64,000 nt of DNA. It comes from Acanthosoma haemorrhoidale. Its lineage: Eukaryota > Arthropoda > Insecta > Hemiptera > Acanthosomatidae. The notes below the pieces were generated by a model. It worked only from the letters and a program-made list of their open reading frames with translations, was not told where the DNA came from and made no database searches. The stretch spans positions 52,907,239 to 52,971,238 of the forward strand of contig OV884012.1 in assembly GCA_930367205.1 (NCBI GenBank). Direction: 5' to 3'. Positions 34,268-43,362 of the stretch are shown in pieces. The position numbers and the translations under genes are program-made. Within the stretch, counting starts at the first letter, position 1, and the number at the start of each line of letters is the position of its first letter.

Positions 34268-34458
34268 TTAAATACATATTTCGCAAATTTGAGGTTAAAT
34301 AATTGTTATTTGATATTTAATAAATAATAAAGAAATGTTGATTGATATGTTATTTGAGAAAACAAATAATTATTTTTCGAAGATTGTACTTAATTCAGTT
34401 TATATTTTTTAGGAACAGTAATATAATTATTATTTACAGATCTTACAGATATTTATAT
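34268..34458 (+). repeat. Left part of 271-bp tandem array, split by the errantivirus
   Basis: AATACATATTTCGCAA through CAGATATTTATAT repeats at 41424-41612. The distance from the word AAATACATATTTCGC here (34270) to its next copy (41424) is 7154. Subtracting the retrovirus and one 4-bp duplication (6883) gives 271, the period of the array on the right side. Confidence 0.9.
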
Positions 34459-34676
34459 AGTTAAATATCTTCAAAGCACACAAGACTTTTTAAAAAGATT
34501 TATTTTGAATAACAAACATAAATGACATGGTAATATACAGATCTAATCTAGCATAGTGACGGGCTAATGAGATACAATAGACTGACCTCCTTCTCTGATT
34601 CTCACGGGGTTTAAATAAGAGTCAGCAAAGGGGTGATTCATAGTTCTTAGAATGTTAGCACGGGTGCACTATAACT
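34459..34676 (-). repeat. 3' LTR of errantivirus
   Basis: Identical to the LTR at 41120-41337 as far as I can compare. In element sense it begins AGTTATAGTG and ends ATATTTAACT. It contains a TATTTAAA box, an initiator-like TCAGTC 34 nt further on, and AATAAA near its end. The adjacent purine stretch in sense (AAGGCTGCGGGG, 34677-34688) is the likely polypurine tract, although pyrimidines interrupt it. Confidence 0.95.
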
Positions 34677-34731
34677 CCCCGCAGCCTTAAGTTTTGAACT
34701 CTGGTCAAAACAAACATTTAATTTTTACATT

Positions 34732-36303
34732 TTAAAAACTTGATTTATACAATTTACTTAAAATTACTTTATGATCATCAATAGTAATAGGTGTTGTTGA
34801 AACCTTTACATTATTTAAAGGTAAATTTGAATTTTGGATCTTTTTACAATTTCTTTTATAAATAAAAATGTTAATTAGTACAATGATTAGAATAATACAT
34901 AATACAAAAGAATAATGATAAATATTAGCGTTGTCTACAAAGGACAATATTTCTAATTCTGGTATAGTATAATTATTTGTTTCTAACATAGTTGTATTTA
35001 ATATTACATTTTCATAAAATGGTTGTAAAATAGTGTTAAAATCATGAATATAAATTTTATTAAATTCTGGAAAGCAATCCTCCTTACTAATATTAATTAA
35101 TCCTACATTTGGTAAAAATACAGTGTTATTATGACAATCTGTTATTTTTTTAATATTTACAGTGATATATTGCTTAATATGATCTAAATATCTTATATTA
35201 TTTTGATTACTTAATACTAGTTTACATTCTTTTAAATTTCCGTTATGTACAATAGATGAAACACATTTTGATTCTGTTTTATTAAGATTTATACAGTAAT
35301 AATTGTCAATAAAAATACAACTTCCTTGATAGAGAGTGGCTCCTTTTTGTAAGTAAAGATCAGTTTTTAAATCAATTTCGTAAATTGTCTGGTTTATAAT
35401 TCTTGGTACTGATATCACAAAATATCCTTTATAGGATTCATCATGAATTGGTAATTTGATAAAAGTATGGATTATATTGTGATGAGTTGAACAAAAGATT
35501 TTACTATTTGTCCATAGAATTTCAGTATTATCTGAGATTAGTTTTATGTTACTTGGTAGATTTTTTATTACATCAATCATTAAATTGGTGTGAACAATGC
35601 CAAGCTTACAAAATTCTAAAGATAAAGTTAAATCTTTAATTTTATTTAATAAATGCATGATGTGAATATATAAGTCATAAGCTTTTTCATTTTGTCCTAG
35701 CGATTCGAAATTTTGTCTATTAATTATGAAATTTTTATTAATTGTTTTGATTTCATTCTGGTAATCCTCAATCAGACGTTTATTAATATTGACAGAATTT
35801 TCGATGTTATGTTCAATCTTATAATTATTTTGTTCTACATTTGAAATTATTTTATCGTAGTATTCCTTGTCGTCATTATTCATATTACCTGTTATCCAAC
35901 TAATAACATTACCTAGACCATTTATCAAGCCTCGTCTGTGACGATTTTTAATATCTCTTTGTTGCATTAATTGAAATTGTTCAAAAACTTCGTTTGTTAA
36001 ATCTTTTAGCAAATGATACATTTTATGTGATCTAAAGTTAGTAACATGATCTTCAATATTTATTATTTCTACTTCTAATAAACTTAAATTATAAAAATGA
36101 TAAGTTTCATAATATTGATTAACTACTCTAATATTATTTACAGAATAATGGAGAATTCCTGGAGAGTTAGTGAGATCTACTACTTTTATCGTCAGAATCT
36201 TCTGAAGATGAAGTATCAGAATTATTGACATGTAGTGAATCTTCATCTGAAACAAAATGTTTCCTCTTTTTACGTTTGTTGGGTCTCCTAACGTTATCAA
36301 CAT
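34732..36303 (-). CDS. env: Errantivirus Env (baculovirus F-like fusion glycoprotein)
   Basis: The open frame has 523 codons and overlaps the end of pol by 137 nt. A basic cleavage site RHRR (121-124) is directly followed by a GLINGLG fusion-peptide-like segment, the arrangement known in insect errantivirus Env and baculovirus F proteins. A hydrophobic segment at about 460-482 followed by KRNCKK is the membrane anchor with a short cytoplasmic tail. A strong 3' splice site (TTTTGTTTCAG) ends immediately before the ATG of Met20 (36246), and Met20 starts a signal-peptide-like stretch (SIILILHL). The natural protein is therefore probably made from a spliced RNA and starts at or near Met20, not at the first Met. 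No frame break is seen. Confidence 0.92.
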   Translation of the reverse strand: MLITLGDPTNVKRGNILFQMKIHYMSIILILHLQKILTIKVVDLTNSPGILHYSVNNIRVVNQYYETYHFYNLSLLEVEIINIEDHVTNFRSHKMYHLLKDLTNEVFEQFQLMQQRDIKNRHRRGLINGLGNVISWITGNMNNDDKEYYDKIISNVEQNNYKIEHNIENSVNINKRLIEDYQNEIKTINKNFIINRQNFESLGQNEKAYDLYIHIMHLLNKIKDLTLSLEFCKLGIVHTNLMIDVIKNLPSNIKLISDNTEILWTNSKIFCSTHHNIIHTFIKLPIHDESYKGYFVISVPRIINQTIYEIDLKTDLYLQKGATLYQGSCIFIDNYYCINLNKTESKCVSSIVHNGNLKECKLVLSNQNNIRYLDHIKQYITVNIKKITDCHNNTVFLPNVGLINISKEDCFPEFNKIYIHDFNTILQPFYENVILNTTMLETNNYTIPELEILSFVDNANIYHYSFVLCIILIIVLINIFIYKRNCKKIQNSNLPLNNVKVSTTPITIDDHKVILSKLYKSSF

Positions 36304-39300
36304 GTGTTGTTAATTGCCTAGCGCCTTGGATTAACACATTTACTTTTCTGAATTTGTCTCTACTTTTAATCTTCGATTGAGTATCTTTGATAAATTCTTG
36401 ATTTATTAATTCAGGTGGATCTTCCCGATTTTTATTTAATTTTTCTGTACGCTTTATCTTTTCTTCATTAATTTTTGTGTGAGCTAATTCATGCAAAAGT
36501 TGTAAATCTTTATGATACTTTTGTACGTATAGTTCTGTTATACTAATATTTTTGTTGTTGTTATTTTCTTTTATAAATCCGAAAGTGATTTCATTGGGTG
36601 TTAATTTTAGATTGTTATTTAAGGTATTATTGTACGCAATAATTGCAAGTTTTAATTTTTGTTCAAATGAATAAGATTTTCTCTCATGCGAGATAAGTCT
36701 TAGTAATTCGCTTAGTGTTAAATGAACTCTATTTAATAATCCCAAAGAATTTGAGTGATTAGTGGATGTATAATGTAATAAAATATCATTGTGGTCACAA
36801 AATTGTTTAACTAAATTGTTTTTCATTTCTGTGCCTTGATCTAATGAGATCTGTACTGGCGTAGGATAATGAGATAAATAATTTTGTAAACAATCACAAA
36901 TATTGATTGCATTGTGTGTTGGAATAACTTGTGCGAACAATCTTTTTGAGAAAGTATCAACAGCAGTAAATATTATTTTCCTTTCATACTTCAAAATGTC
37001 AATCATTAATTCTCGAAAAGGTTTTTCTGGTGTTGGGGTTTGTTGAAATTTAGTTTTGATAGGTTTTCTATCATACTTTGATTTTTTACAAATTTCACAT
37101 TTATTAATGTATTCTGTAATTTTGTCTTTCATATTGGGGAAATAAACTTGTTTTTTTAATTTTTCAAAAGTTTCTAATATTCCACGATGTTTAGTTTTTC
37201 CTAAATGATAGTTTTCAATAGTTTCGCGTTGTTCATTTACATTTTCTACGTCATTGATAAAGTTAAAATAACGTTTTATTCTTACAGAAGGGAATTCGTT
37301 TTCTATTATATTTTGAATCTCTTTAAAGTATTCATCGTAAGTTTTTTCTAAAGTTTTTATGTTCGGTGAACAGAAAATTCCGTAAGTCTTGTCCGGTTCT
37401 ACGATCTGGTAGAGTAGAGTTTGCAAGTCATCTTTCCTGTTAATGATGAGTTCGTATCTTCTCTTGTTTCCAAATGGCTTAGAGAACTTCATGTCTTCTT
37501 TGTTTCCTCTAATGATAATAATTTGATTTTTTTCTACATTTATACATTTATCTGGTTCACATATCCAAGTTTGTTCATTGCTGGATTCTTGTGAATGAAT
37601 AGTTTCTAGATCTGATTGATTTTCTGCATTTTCCGCTGTAGATGGAATATTTATTAATTCCTCCATAATTGCTTCATATTCTGTTGTTTTTTCAGCAGCT
37701 TCTTCTTGATTTTGTAATATGTCATCAATAAATACATCAATATCAATATCTACATCATCAATATCCATATCCTCTGGTTCCGTGTGGTTTACTTCATTTA
37801 TATTTCTTGATAAAGCATCTGCTACATAATTTGTTTTACCATTAACATGTTTTATGTCAAATTCGAACTCCTGCAACTTCCAAATCCATTTCATGATTCG
37901 GGTGTTACCGTTCTTCATAGAAAATATCCAAGTTAGTGGTTTATGATCGGTTTGAAGTAAAAATTTAGTTCCGTATAAGTAAGGCTTAAAGTGTTGAGTC
38001 GCCCATACAACTGCTAATAATTCTTTTTCGATAGTGCTATAATTATTTTCCGCATTTTGTAGTACTCGTGAAGCGAATGCTACAGGATGTTCAATATCAT
38101 CATCGTCTTTTTGGGACAATACTGCTCCAATTGCTTTATTACTAGCATCTGTAGTTAATATGAATGATTTATTCCAATCGGGGTATTTTAAAATTGGTGC
38201 ATTTGCCATTAAATCTATTAATGTCTTACAAGCCCTTTTTATCTCTTCGGTTTTATAAATTTTTGTTTTAATCGAATCTGAAATAGGTTTAGTTATTTTT
38301 GCATATCCTTTAATGAATTTCCTATAGTATCCTGTCATACCTAAGAACTGTCTTGTCGACTTTTCGTCATGAGGTACTGGAAAGTTTACTATAGTTTCTA
38401 TCTTTTTCGGATCTGTTTTTAAACCTTCTTCAGTTACAATATAGCCGAGAAATTTTAATTCTTTTTTGAAAAATTCAGTTTTATCTAATTGAATTGATAA
38501 CTGATGTTCTTTTAATGCTTTGAAAACTTTTTCCAAATCTCTTAAATGTTCGTTTTCATTTTTTGAATAAATAATAATATCGTCAACGTAAACCATTGCA
38601 TTAGGAATATTTGATATCATCATTGTCATTGCTCTCTGAAAAGTCGGCGGTCCATTACTTATTCCGAATGGCATTCGAACAAATTCGTAATGACCATTTT
38701 CAGTAGAGAATGCTGTTTTTGGAATAGATTCTTCATCCATTTCTATTTGATGAAATCCCGATGTTAAATCAATAGTCGAAAATATTTTTGCACCTCTTAA
38801 TCGATTCAGCAAATCTTCGATATTGGGTAACGGGAATTTATCTTTTATGGTAGCCTGATTTAATTTTCTATAATCGATTACCATGCGAACTTTTTTTATA
38901 CCCGATGCGTCCATTTTTTTTGGAACAATCCACAAAGGGGAATTATACGGCGACTTACTTGGTCTAATTATTCCGTTTTTTAATAATTTTCCAACTTCTT
39001 CGTTAATTTGTTCTTTAAATTGTTCCGGATATCTATAATTTCGTGTATAAATCGGATTTTCATTCGTAGTTATTATTCTATGTTTTAATAATTTAGTCGG
39101 TTTTAATTTTTCATTTTCTGTTTTTAATATTTCACCGTTTTCACTTAATATTTTTGTGAGTTTTTCCGTTATCTCCGAATTTATGTGTTCGTGTCTTATA
39201 ACATTTTTAATTTCATTAGTATCTTCGATATGAAACATTTCGTCTCTTTCAAGTTTGTATTTTATTCCCATTATTTTTATTTCCATGTCTTCTAAATTTA

Positions 39301-39571
39301 TATTAGTTTTTAACATTTTCATTGTTTCGTACCCAAGTAAAATATCAAACCGTGAACTAATAGGATAAACTAAGAACTTTACTTCTTGATTAATTCCTAT
39401 CAGATTTTGCAGGTTGAGGTTTACACTTTGTGTTCCTTCTGCTCGTCCTGTAGGGGTTTTTATCGCGAAGTTTTCTATGTTTATTTTAGCATCTTTCGGA
39501 ATTGCTTGGGGACAAATATAATTTTTTGTTGCTCCTGTGTCAATTAACCATTTATTATTTTCTTTATCCAA
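36167..39571 (-). CDS. pol: Errantivirus Pol: protease, RT, RNase H, integrase
   Basis: The frame has 1134 codons from a non-ATG codon (TTG), and upstream it stays open past the gag stop in the -1 frame. Pol is therefore probably made by -1 frameshifting. Domains are protease with DTGA (11-14); RT with IDYRKLN (232-238), IDLTSGFHQ (267-275) and YVDD (328-331); RNase H with TTDAS (473-477), EKELLA (515-520) and TDH (541-543); and integrase with the His-His-Cys-Cys zinc site (His789/His795 and Cys825/Cys828), Asp858 and Asp911. Counting 36 residues on from Asp911, where the third catalytic residue (Glu) is expected, the residue is Asn947, in the context GLLNRVH. The codon is AAT at 36731-36733 (complement). 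The rest of the protein looks intact. Confidence 0.95.
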   Translation of the reverse strand: MDKENNKWLIDTGATKNYICPQAIPKDAKINIENFAIKTPTGRAEGTQSVNLNLQNLIGINQEVKFLVYPISSRFDILLGYETMKMLKTNINLEDMEIKIMGIKYKLERDEMFHIEDTNEIKNVIRHEHINSEITEKLTKILSENGEILKTENEKLKPTKLLKHRIITTNENPIYTRNYRYPEQFKEQINEEVGKLLKNGIIRPSKSPYNSPLWIVPKKMDASGIKKVRMVIDYRKLNQATIKDKFPLPNIEDLLNRLRGAKIFSTIDLTSGFHQIEMDEESIPKTAFSTENGHYEFVRMPFGISNGPPTFQRAMTMMISNIPNAMVYVDDIIIYSKNENEHLRDLEKVFKALKEHQLSIQLDKTEFFKKELKFLGYIVTEEGLKTDPKKIETIVNFPVPHDEKSTRQFLGMTGYYRKFIKGYAKITKPISDSIKTKIYKTEEIKRACKTLIDLMANAPILKYPDWNKSFILTTDASNKAIGAVLSQKDDDDIEHPVAFASRVLQNAENNYSTIEKELLAVVWATQHFKPYLYGTKFLLQTDHKPLTWIFSMKNGNTRIMKWIWKLQEFEFDIKHVNGKTNYVADALSRNINEVNHTEPEDMDIDDVDIDIDVFIDDILQNQEEAAEKTTEYEAIMEELINIPSTAENAENQSDLETIHSQESSNEQTWICEPDKCINVEKNQIIIIRGNKEDMKFSKPFGNKRRYELIINRKDDLQTLLYQIVEPDKTYGIFCSPNIKTLEKTYDEYFKEIQNIIENEFPSVRIKRYFNFINDVENVNEQRETIENYHLGKTKHRGILETFEKLKKQVYFPNMKDKITEYINKCEICKKSKYDRKPIKTKFQQTPTPEKPFRELMIDILKYERKIIFTAVDTFSKRLFAQVIPTHNAINICDCLQNYLSHYPTPVQISLDQGTEMKNNLVKQFCDHNDILLHYTSTNHSNSLGLLNRVHLTLSELLRLISHERKSYSFEQKLKLAIIAYNNTLNNNLKLTPNEITFGFIKENNNNKNISITELYVQKYHKDLQLLHELAHTKINEEKIKRTEKLNKNREDPPELINQEFIKDTQSKIKSRDKFRKVNVLIQGARQLTTHVDNVRRPNKRKKRKHFVSDEDSLHVNNSDTSSSEDSDDKSSRSH

Positions 39572-39618
39572 GAGCTGTGGTAAATTATTTAAAAAATTAA
39601 CTTCGTCACTTATTTTAA

Positions 39619-40803
39619 TTACATTCGATCCGGTGGTTCTCCTTTGTTCGGACCTTGGTCTAAAAAATTATCTTTATTAGTTTCAAGTTGTTTTACTCTT
39701 TCAGTTAATATTCTAATTTGTTCATCTCTCTCATCCTCGGCGTAATGTACGCGATTAGAAACAGTTCTCATCGAAACCGTATTTGAATCATTTTGTTGTG
39801 GTGGATCTACTTTTTGTTGATTATTTCTCCAATTTCCGGATGGAGGTTTATTAAAGAATCTATGTTGAGATTTTGGATCCCATGATTGATTATGAATAGG
39901 TTTTTGATAATTTTGTTGATTATTTGGGTAATTGTGATAATTTGGTTGTGCATTTTGATAACTTTTATAATTTTGGTTTTGTTGATGTTGATAATCTTGT
40001 TTTTGTTCATGAGGTTGTTTTTGAAATTGTTTTTCATATTTATGTTTGTAATTTGGATCGAAATTTTTGCCTTTATAATTCGATTGGTGTGGTTGGTGGT
40101 GTTTGTCTTTTCGACTACCCGGACCGTACACCCGATGCACAATGTGCGCAGCGTTATTTCTTAAGATTTCGTCAATATCTTCGATTGTCTCGAATTTAAT
40201 ATGATAAATAAAATCAGTAAGCGAGGGATGTAAATTATGAACGGTGTGATGTGATATCTGTTTGTCGTATCTTTCCATTTCCGACTGTTTATTCACTATT
40301 TCCGAGTCGGCATACACGCGAGCATATAAATCGCATCTTTTCTTACCTAATCTTTCTAAGTAATCATGTGGGTTTTCGTTATGGTACGATTTAGTATTGA
40401 GTATTTCTGATATTAATTGCTCTCTCGTTCGCGTATCTTGATATTTACGTTTAAGGAATGTTAAAATTTCTGTCACACTAGTGAATTCCTTATCATAGGT
40501 TGCAATTTTTGCTTTTCCTTTTAGCTTAGTTAATAAAGTTAATACTAATTTTGAATGGTTTATATCTTTATATTGGTTATTATCTTTACAATATAAGTCA
40601 TACACAAATTTTGTATTTCTAATAAAATCTACTAATTGTAAAGGATCACCATCATATTCCGGAATTAATTTAAAATCATGATCTTTTATTTCCATAGCCA
40701 TCTCTGAATTTGTATTTTCTAATAGTAATTGATCAATATTATCTAGATTAAAAGTTGTATATACTTGTCTTAATTGGTTTAATCTATCCTGTAAATTTGA
40801 CAT
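39619..40803 (-). CDS. gag: Errantivirus Gag
   Basis: The 394-residue protein has a capsid-type region typical of gypsy Gag (IPEYDGDP at about 48-55, then a helical region to about 225). A His/Gln/Asn/Tyr-rich, strongly basic region follows (about 230-330), and a C-terminal coiled-coil-like stretch (EQIRILTERVKQLE) ends the protein. No CCHC zinc knuckle is present, which is usual for errantivirus Gag; the basic region probably binds RNA. The start ATG at 40803 is the first in frame after a leader of about 315 nt. It ends at a TAA (39619-39621) that overlaps the pol frame. Confidence 0.93.
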   Translation of the reverse strand: MSNLQDRLNQLRQVYTTFNLDNIDQLLLENTNSEMAMEIKDHDFKLIPEYDGDPLQLVDFIRNTKFVYDLYCKDNNQYKDINHSKLVLTLLTKLKGKAKIATYDKEFTSVTEILTFLKRKYQDTRTREQLISEILNTKSYHNENPHDYLERLGKKRCDLYARVYADSEIVNKQSEMERYDKQISHHTVHNLHPSLTDFIYHIKFETIEDIDEILRNNAAHIVHRVYGPGSRKDKHHQPHQSNYKGKNFDPNYKHKYEKQFQKQPHEQKQDYQHQQNQNYKSYQNAQPNYHNYPNNQQNYQKPIHNQSWDPKSQHRFFNKPPSGNWRNNQQKVDPPQQNDSNTVSMRTVSNRVHYAEDERDEQIRILTERVKQLETNKDNFLDQGPNKGEPPDRM

Positions 40804-41100
40804 ACAATAAACTTATAATTACTTATAATTACCATCAAGTATGTTGTCTTCAGTGGAAAAATCTTCTTCCTTGGTGCTGCGAAGTCTCAACAAATAGTTT
40901 TGAAACTCGGGTGATAAGATTTGAAAATCTTCAGAAAGTTGAAAGATACCTCTGTAGTCGTGGAGAATGCTTGCTATACTTGTATACGCAGTGGCAATCT
41001 TCCTCAAGACGGAGAGAAGTAGTTATGCTGCTTGATTTCGGTATTACACACGATTCTAAGCTCCGCAAAGTTACTTTAAATACCTTCAAAATTCCTCCCA
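40804..41100 (-). other. Errantivirus 5' leader with upstream ORF
   Basis: The leader lies between the primer site and gag. It contains a 62-codon upstream open frame (41007-40819) with its own ATG, ending 15 nt before gag. It also contains GT-rich candidate splice donors (for example AAGGTATTT near 41083) that could join to the env acceptor at 36247. The function of the upstream ORF is unknown. Confidence 0.55.
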
Positions 41101-41120
41101 AGTCCCACGTTCGGGCGCCA
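41101..41120 (-). promoter_or_regulatory. Primer-binding site for tRNA-Lys(UUU)
   Basis: In sense the site reads TGGCGCCCGAACGTGGGACT, beginning with the last T of the 5' LTR. It is complementary to the CCA-bearing 3' end of an insect-type tRNA-Lys. Overlap of LTR and primer site by one base is known in gypsy. Confidence 0.9.
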
Positions 41121-41337
41121 GTTAAATATCTTCAAAGCACACAAGACTTTTTAAAAAGATTTATTTTGAATAACAAACATAAATGACATGGTAATATACA
41201 GATCTAATCTAGCATAGTGACGGGCTAATGAGATACAATAGACTGACCTCCTTCTCTGATTCTCACGGGGTTTAAATAAGAGTCAGCAAAGGGGTGATTC
41301 ATAGTTCTTAGAATGTTAGCACGGGTGCACTATAACT
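41120..41337 (-). repeat. 5' LTR of errantivirus
   Basis: It is the partner of 34459-34676. In sense the core promoter has TATTTAAA (41278-41271) and an initiator TCAGTC (41246-41241) with A at +34, matching the arthropod TATA/TCAGT layout. AATAAA is at 41165-41160. Confidence 0.95.
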
Positions 41338-41341
41338 ATAT

Positions 41342-41880
41342 AATTATATTTACAGAAAATAAAAAAAAAAAATTATTTTTTTCCTCAAATAACATATCAA
41401 TAAACATTTATTTATTACTTATTAAATACATATTTCGCAATTTTTTAGGGTAAATAATTGTTATTTGATATTTAATAAATAATAAAGAAATGTTGATTGA
41501 TATGTTATTTGAGAAAACAAATAATTATTTTTCGAAGATTGTACTTAATTCAGTTTATATTTTTTAGGAACAGTAATATAATTATTATTTACAGATCTTA
41601 CAGATATTTATATAATTATATTTACAGAAAATAAAAAAAAAAATTATTTTTTTCCTCAAATAACATATCAATAAACATTTATTTATTACTTATTAAATAC
41701 ATATTTCGCAATTTTTTAGGGTAAATCATTGTTATTTGATATTTAATAAATAACAAATAAATGTTGATCGATATGTTATTTGAGAATTCAAATTATTATT
41801 TTTTTTTTTTTTCTGTAAATGTAATTTCATGTTATAGCTCATAAAAAATATAAACTGAATTAAGTACAATATTCGATGAA
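41342..41880 (+). repeat. Tandem array of a 271-bp palindromic AT-rich unit
   Basis: AATTATATTTACAGAAAATA starts units at about 41343 and 41614 (period 271). Within a unit, CCTCAAATAACATATCAATAA...TTATTAAAT is the inverted counterpart of ATTTAATAAATAATAAAGAAATG...GATATGTTATTTGAG, so each unit folds on itself like a MITE. The last unit ends in ...TTTCTGTAAATGTAA, the inverted form of its start. A further inverted piece (ATAAAAAATATAAACTGAATTAAGTACAA, 41847-41875) mirrors 41536-41575. No coding capacity. Confidence 0.85.
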
Positions 41881-42486
41881 AGAAGACGAGAGCTTAAGGA
41901 GAAAAAACGATTTTCCAAAGAAAAGAGGTAACTAAGCCAGCCTAGGCCTACTTGATTTAACTATACTCCCTGCAAGGGTTACTTGAAAATCAACAGAATT
42001 TTACTATTCGAAAATTTTCGATGAAAATGAAAGCATTGCAATATGAAAAAAAGCATAATCATTAGATAACCTTAAAAATAAAGTTATTTACACTTGTGAT
42101 AATGTTTCAGATGTGTCAGATCTGCTAAAAAAATCATTTATTTCTTTTGATAATAAATTTTTAAGGTTAGGGCATTATTTTTTAATGCCATTAACCTTAC
42201 ATGAGATCATATTTGTTAATTAAAATAAAAAAATCTTTTATTTAAATATACATATTTATTGTGAGTACATTTTCTTTTTTTTAATTATTATGTATTTGTA
42301 TTTGTATAATGTATAAAATATAAATATTTTGTTTCTTATTTTCGTATCTATTAGCTAATGAAGCCTTATTTACTCTATATTTGAGAGTAAATATAACATA
42401 ATTTAAAACCAATATTTTTTCATTTCAGTACATCAATTATTTAACTACTACTTTTTTTTTTCCTAGCCTAATCCCCTTTAATCATT
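41881..42486. other. AT-rich intergenic DNA
   Basis: Nothing recognisable was found between the tandem array and the solo LTR. Confidence 0.5.
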
Positions 42487-43241
42487 ACAACTGTAGCGTC
42501 CGCTAACTACTTAAGTTAAATCACCCTATACTCTGGTGCATATATAATGTATTGTAATAATGTGAATAATGGTGAAAGTTTTAAGCAATAAATCATGCTC
42601 GGGATCGGCAGTCATAAAACTCAAAGGGTCGGCTGAAGGCAGCCATAAAACAGTCAGGTCTACCGGCCTAAAAGCCAGGTGGGCAATAATGCCACCTAGC
42701 ATGCCATAAACGGCCATAAACTAAGCGACCCTTGTCTCCGGTCACGCGCCTTGTGACAGAGGTGCAGGTGTGCCATCATAAACATACCCCTTTCAGGCCG
42801 GCTCCACCTTCCGGTAGGAAGGGGAAATAATATTTAAACCAGGGCGTTTTGCCCTGTAAGCCCACTCAGTCTACTCTCTCTTCATCCGCTGTTACTCAGT
42901 GCTGCTTTACGCCAGGGCCACTTGGCCCTGGAAGTCAGTCTCTTAGACTCCTCGTCAGACCGACTCTCTCTTCAGCACCTCTGCGTCTGCCATCTTGCCT
43001 TTCAGCCTCCTTGCAGACCCTCTGCCGACTTGTACCTGTGATGCTGCCGGTCTCTCTTGTAAAACCTCTGTACCTCTTCTCTTGAACATAGTGTATTGTC
43101 GGGACACATACCTGTCATAAATGGAGTCAGATATTAAACGCCGACATGGAACAATGGTGCATGTTATAAACTACAACAATCCGCACTTGTCACCAGGGCT
43201 AGAGTGATTAGGCACTCCCCTAGTGGCAACCCGACAACAAC
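42487..43241 (+). mobile_element. Solo LTR (745 bp) with 5-bp TSD ACAAC
   Basis: The LTR runs from TGTAGCGTCCGC (42492) to GGCAACCCGACA (43236). ACAAC is present at 42487-42491 and 43237-43241. TATTTAAA at 42831 is followed 37 nt later by an ACTCAGTC initiator, an arthropod-type promoter. It is homologous to 56491-57351 (shared starts, promoter, CTCTGTACCTCTTCTCTTGAACA and GGAGTCAGATATTAA blocks and ends), but tandem repeats in the 5' third differ. No internal region is present. It ends 51 bp before the tRNA-Pro at 43288. Confidence 0.93.
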
Positions 43242-43287
43242 AAATTACAAGTTTATCAATAAGGTGTGATAATTATTGTGGCCAGGT

Positions 43288-43362
43288 GGCCGCTTGGTCT
43301 AGGGGTATGATTCATGCTTTGGGTGCAGGAGGTCCTCCCGGGTTCAAATCCCGGAGCGGCCC
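43288..43362 (+). tRNA. tRNA-Pro: Degenerate tRNA-Pro (UGG)
   Basis: The acceptor stem, T arm, A box and B box match the intact copies and the anticodon is TGG. Two changes set it apart. CCTGC became CATGC, which puts an A-G mismatch in the anticodon stem. A 3-nt insertion (TCC repeated) lengthens the variable loop from 5 to 8 nt, giving 75 nt in total. A T6 terminator follows. It may still be transcribed, but is probably poorly folded; it could be scored as a pseudogene. Confidence 0.85.

Larger units (their letters stand above)
34455..41341 (-). mobile_element. Complete errantivirus (gypsy-like, with env), 6.88 kb
   Basis: The element spans 34459-41337 on the minus strand, with 218-bp LTRs, a tRNA-Lys primer site, gag, pol and env, flanked by the 4-bp duplication ATAT (34455-34458 and 41338-41341). 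The LTR ends AGTTA...TAACT and the 4-bp AT-rich target are marks of insect errantiviruses. The LTRs appear identical over all 218 bp and the three main frames are open, so insertion is recent. One key integrase residue is substituted (see pol). Confidence 0.97.

Noticed and set aside
39807..40199. Open frames of 90-110 codons overlapping gag in other frames
   Set aside because: They arise from the biased His/Gln/Asn-rich gag codons and have no independent support.
40755..41186. 143-codon plus-strand frame across the errantivirus leader and LTR
   Set aside because: It is antisense to the virus and crosses gag start, leader, primer site and LTR, which are explained on the other strand.
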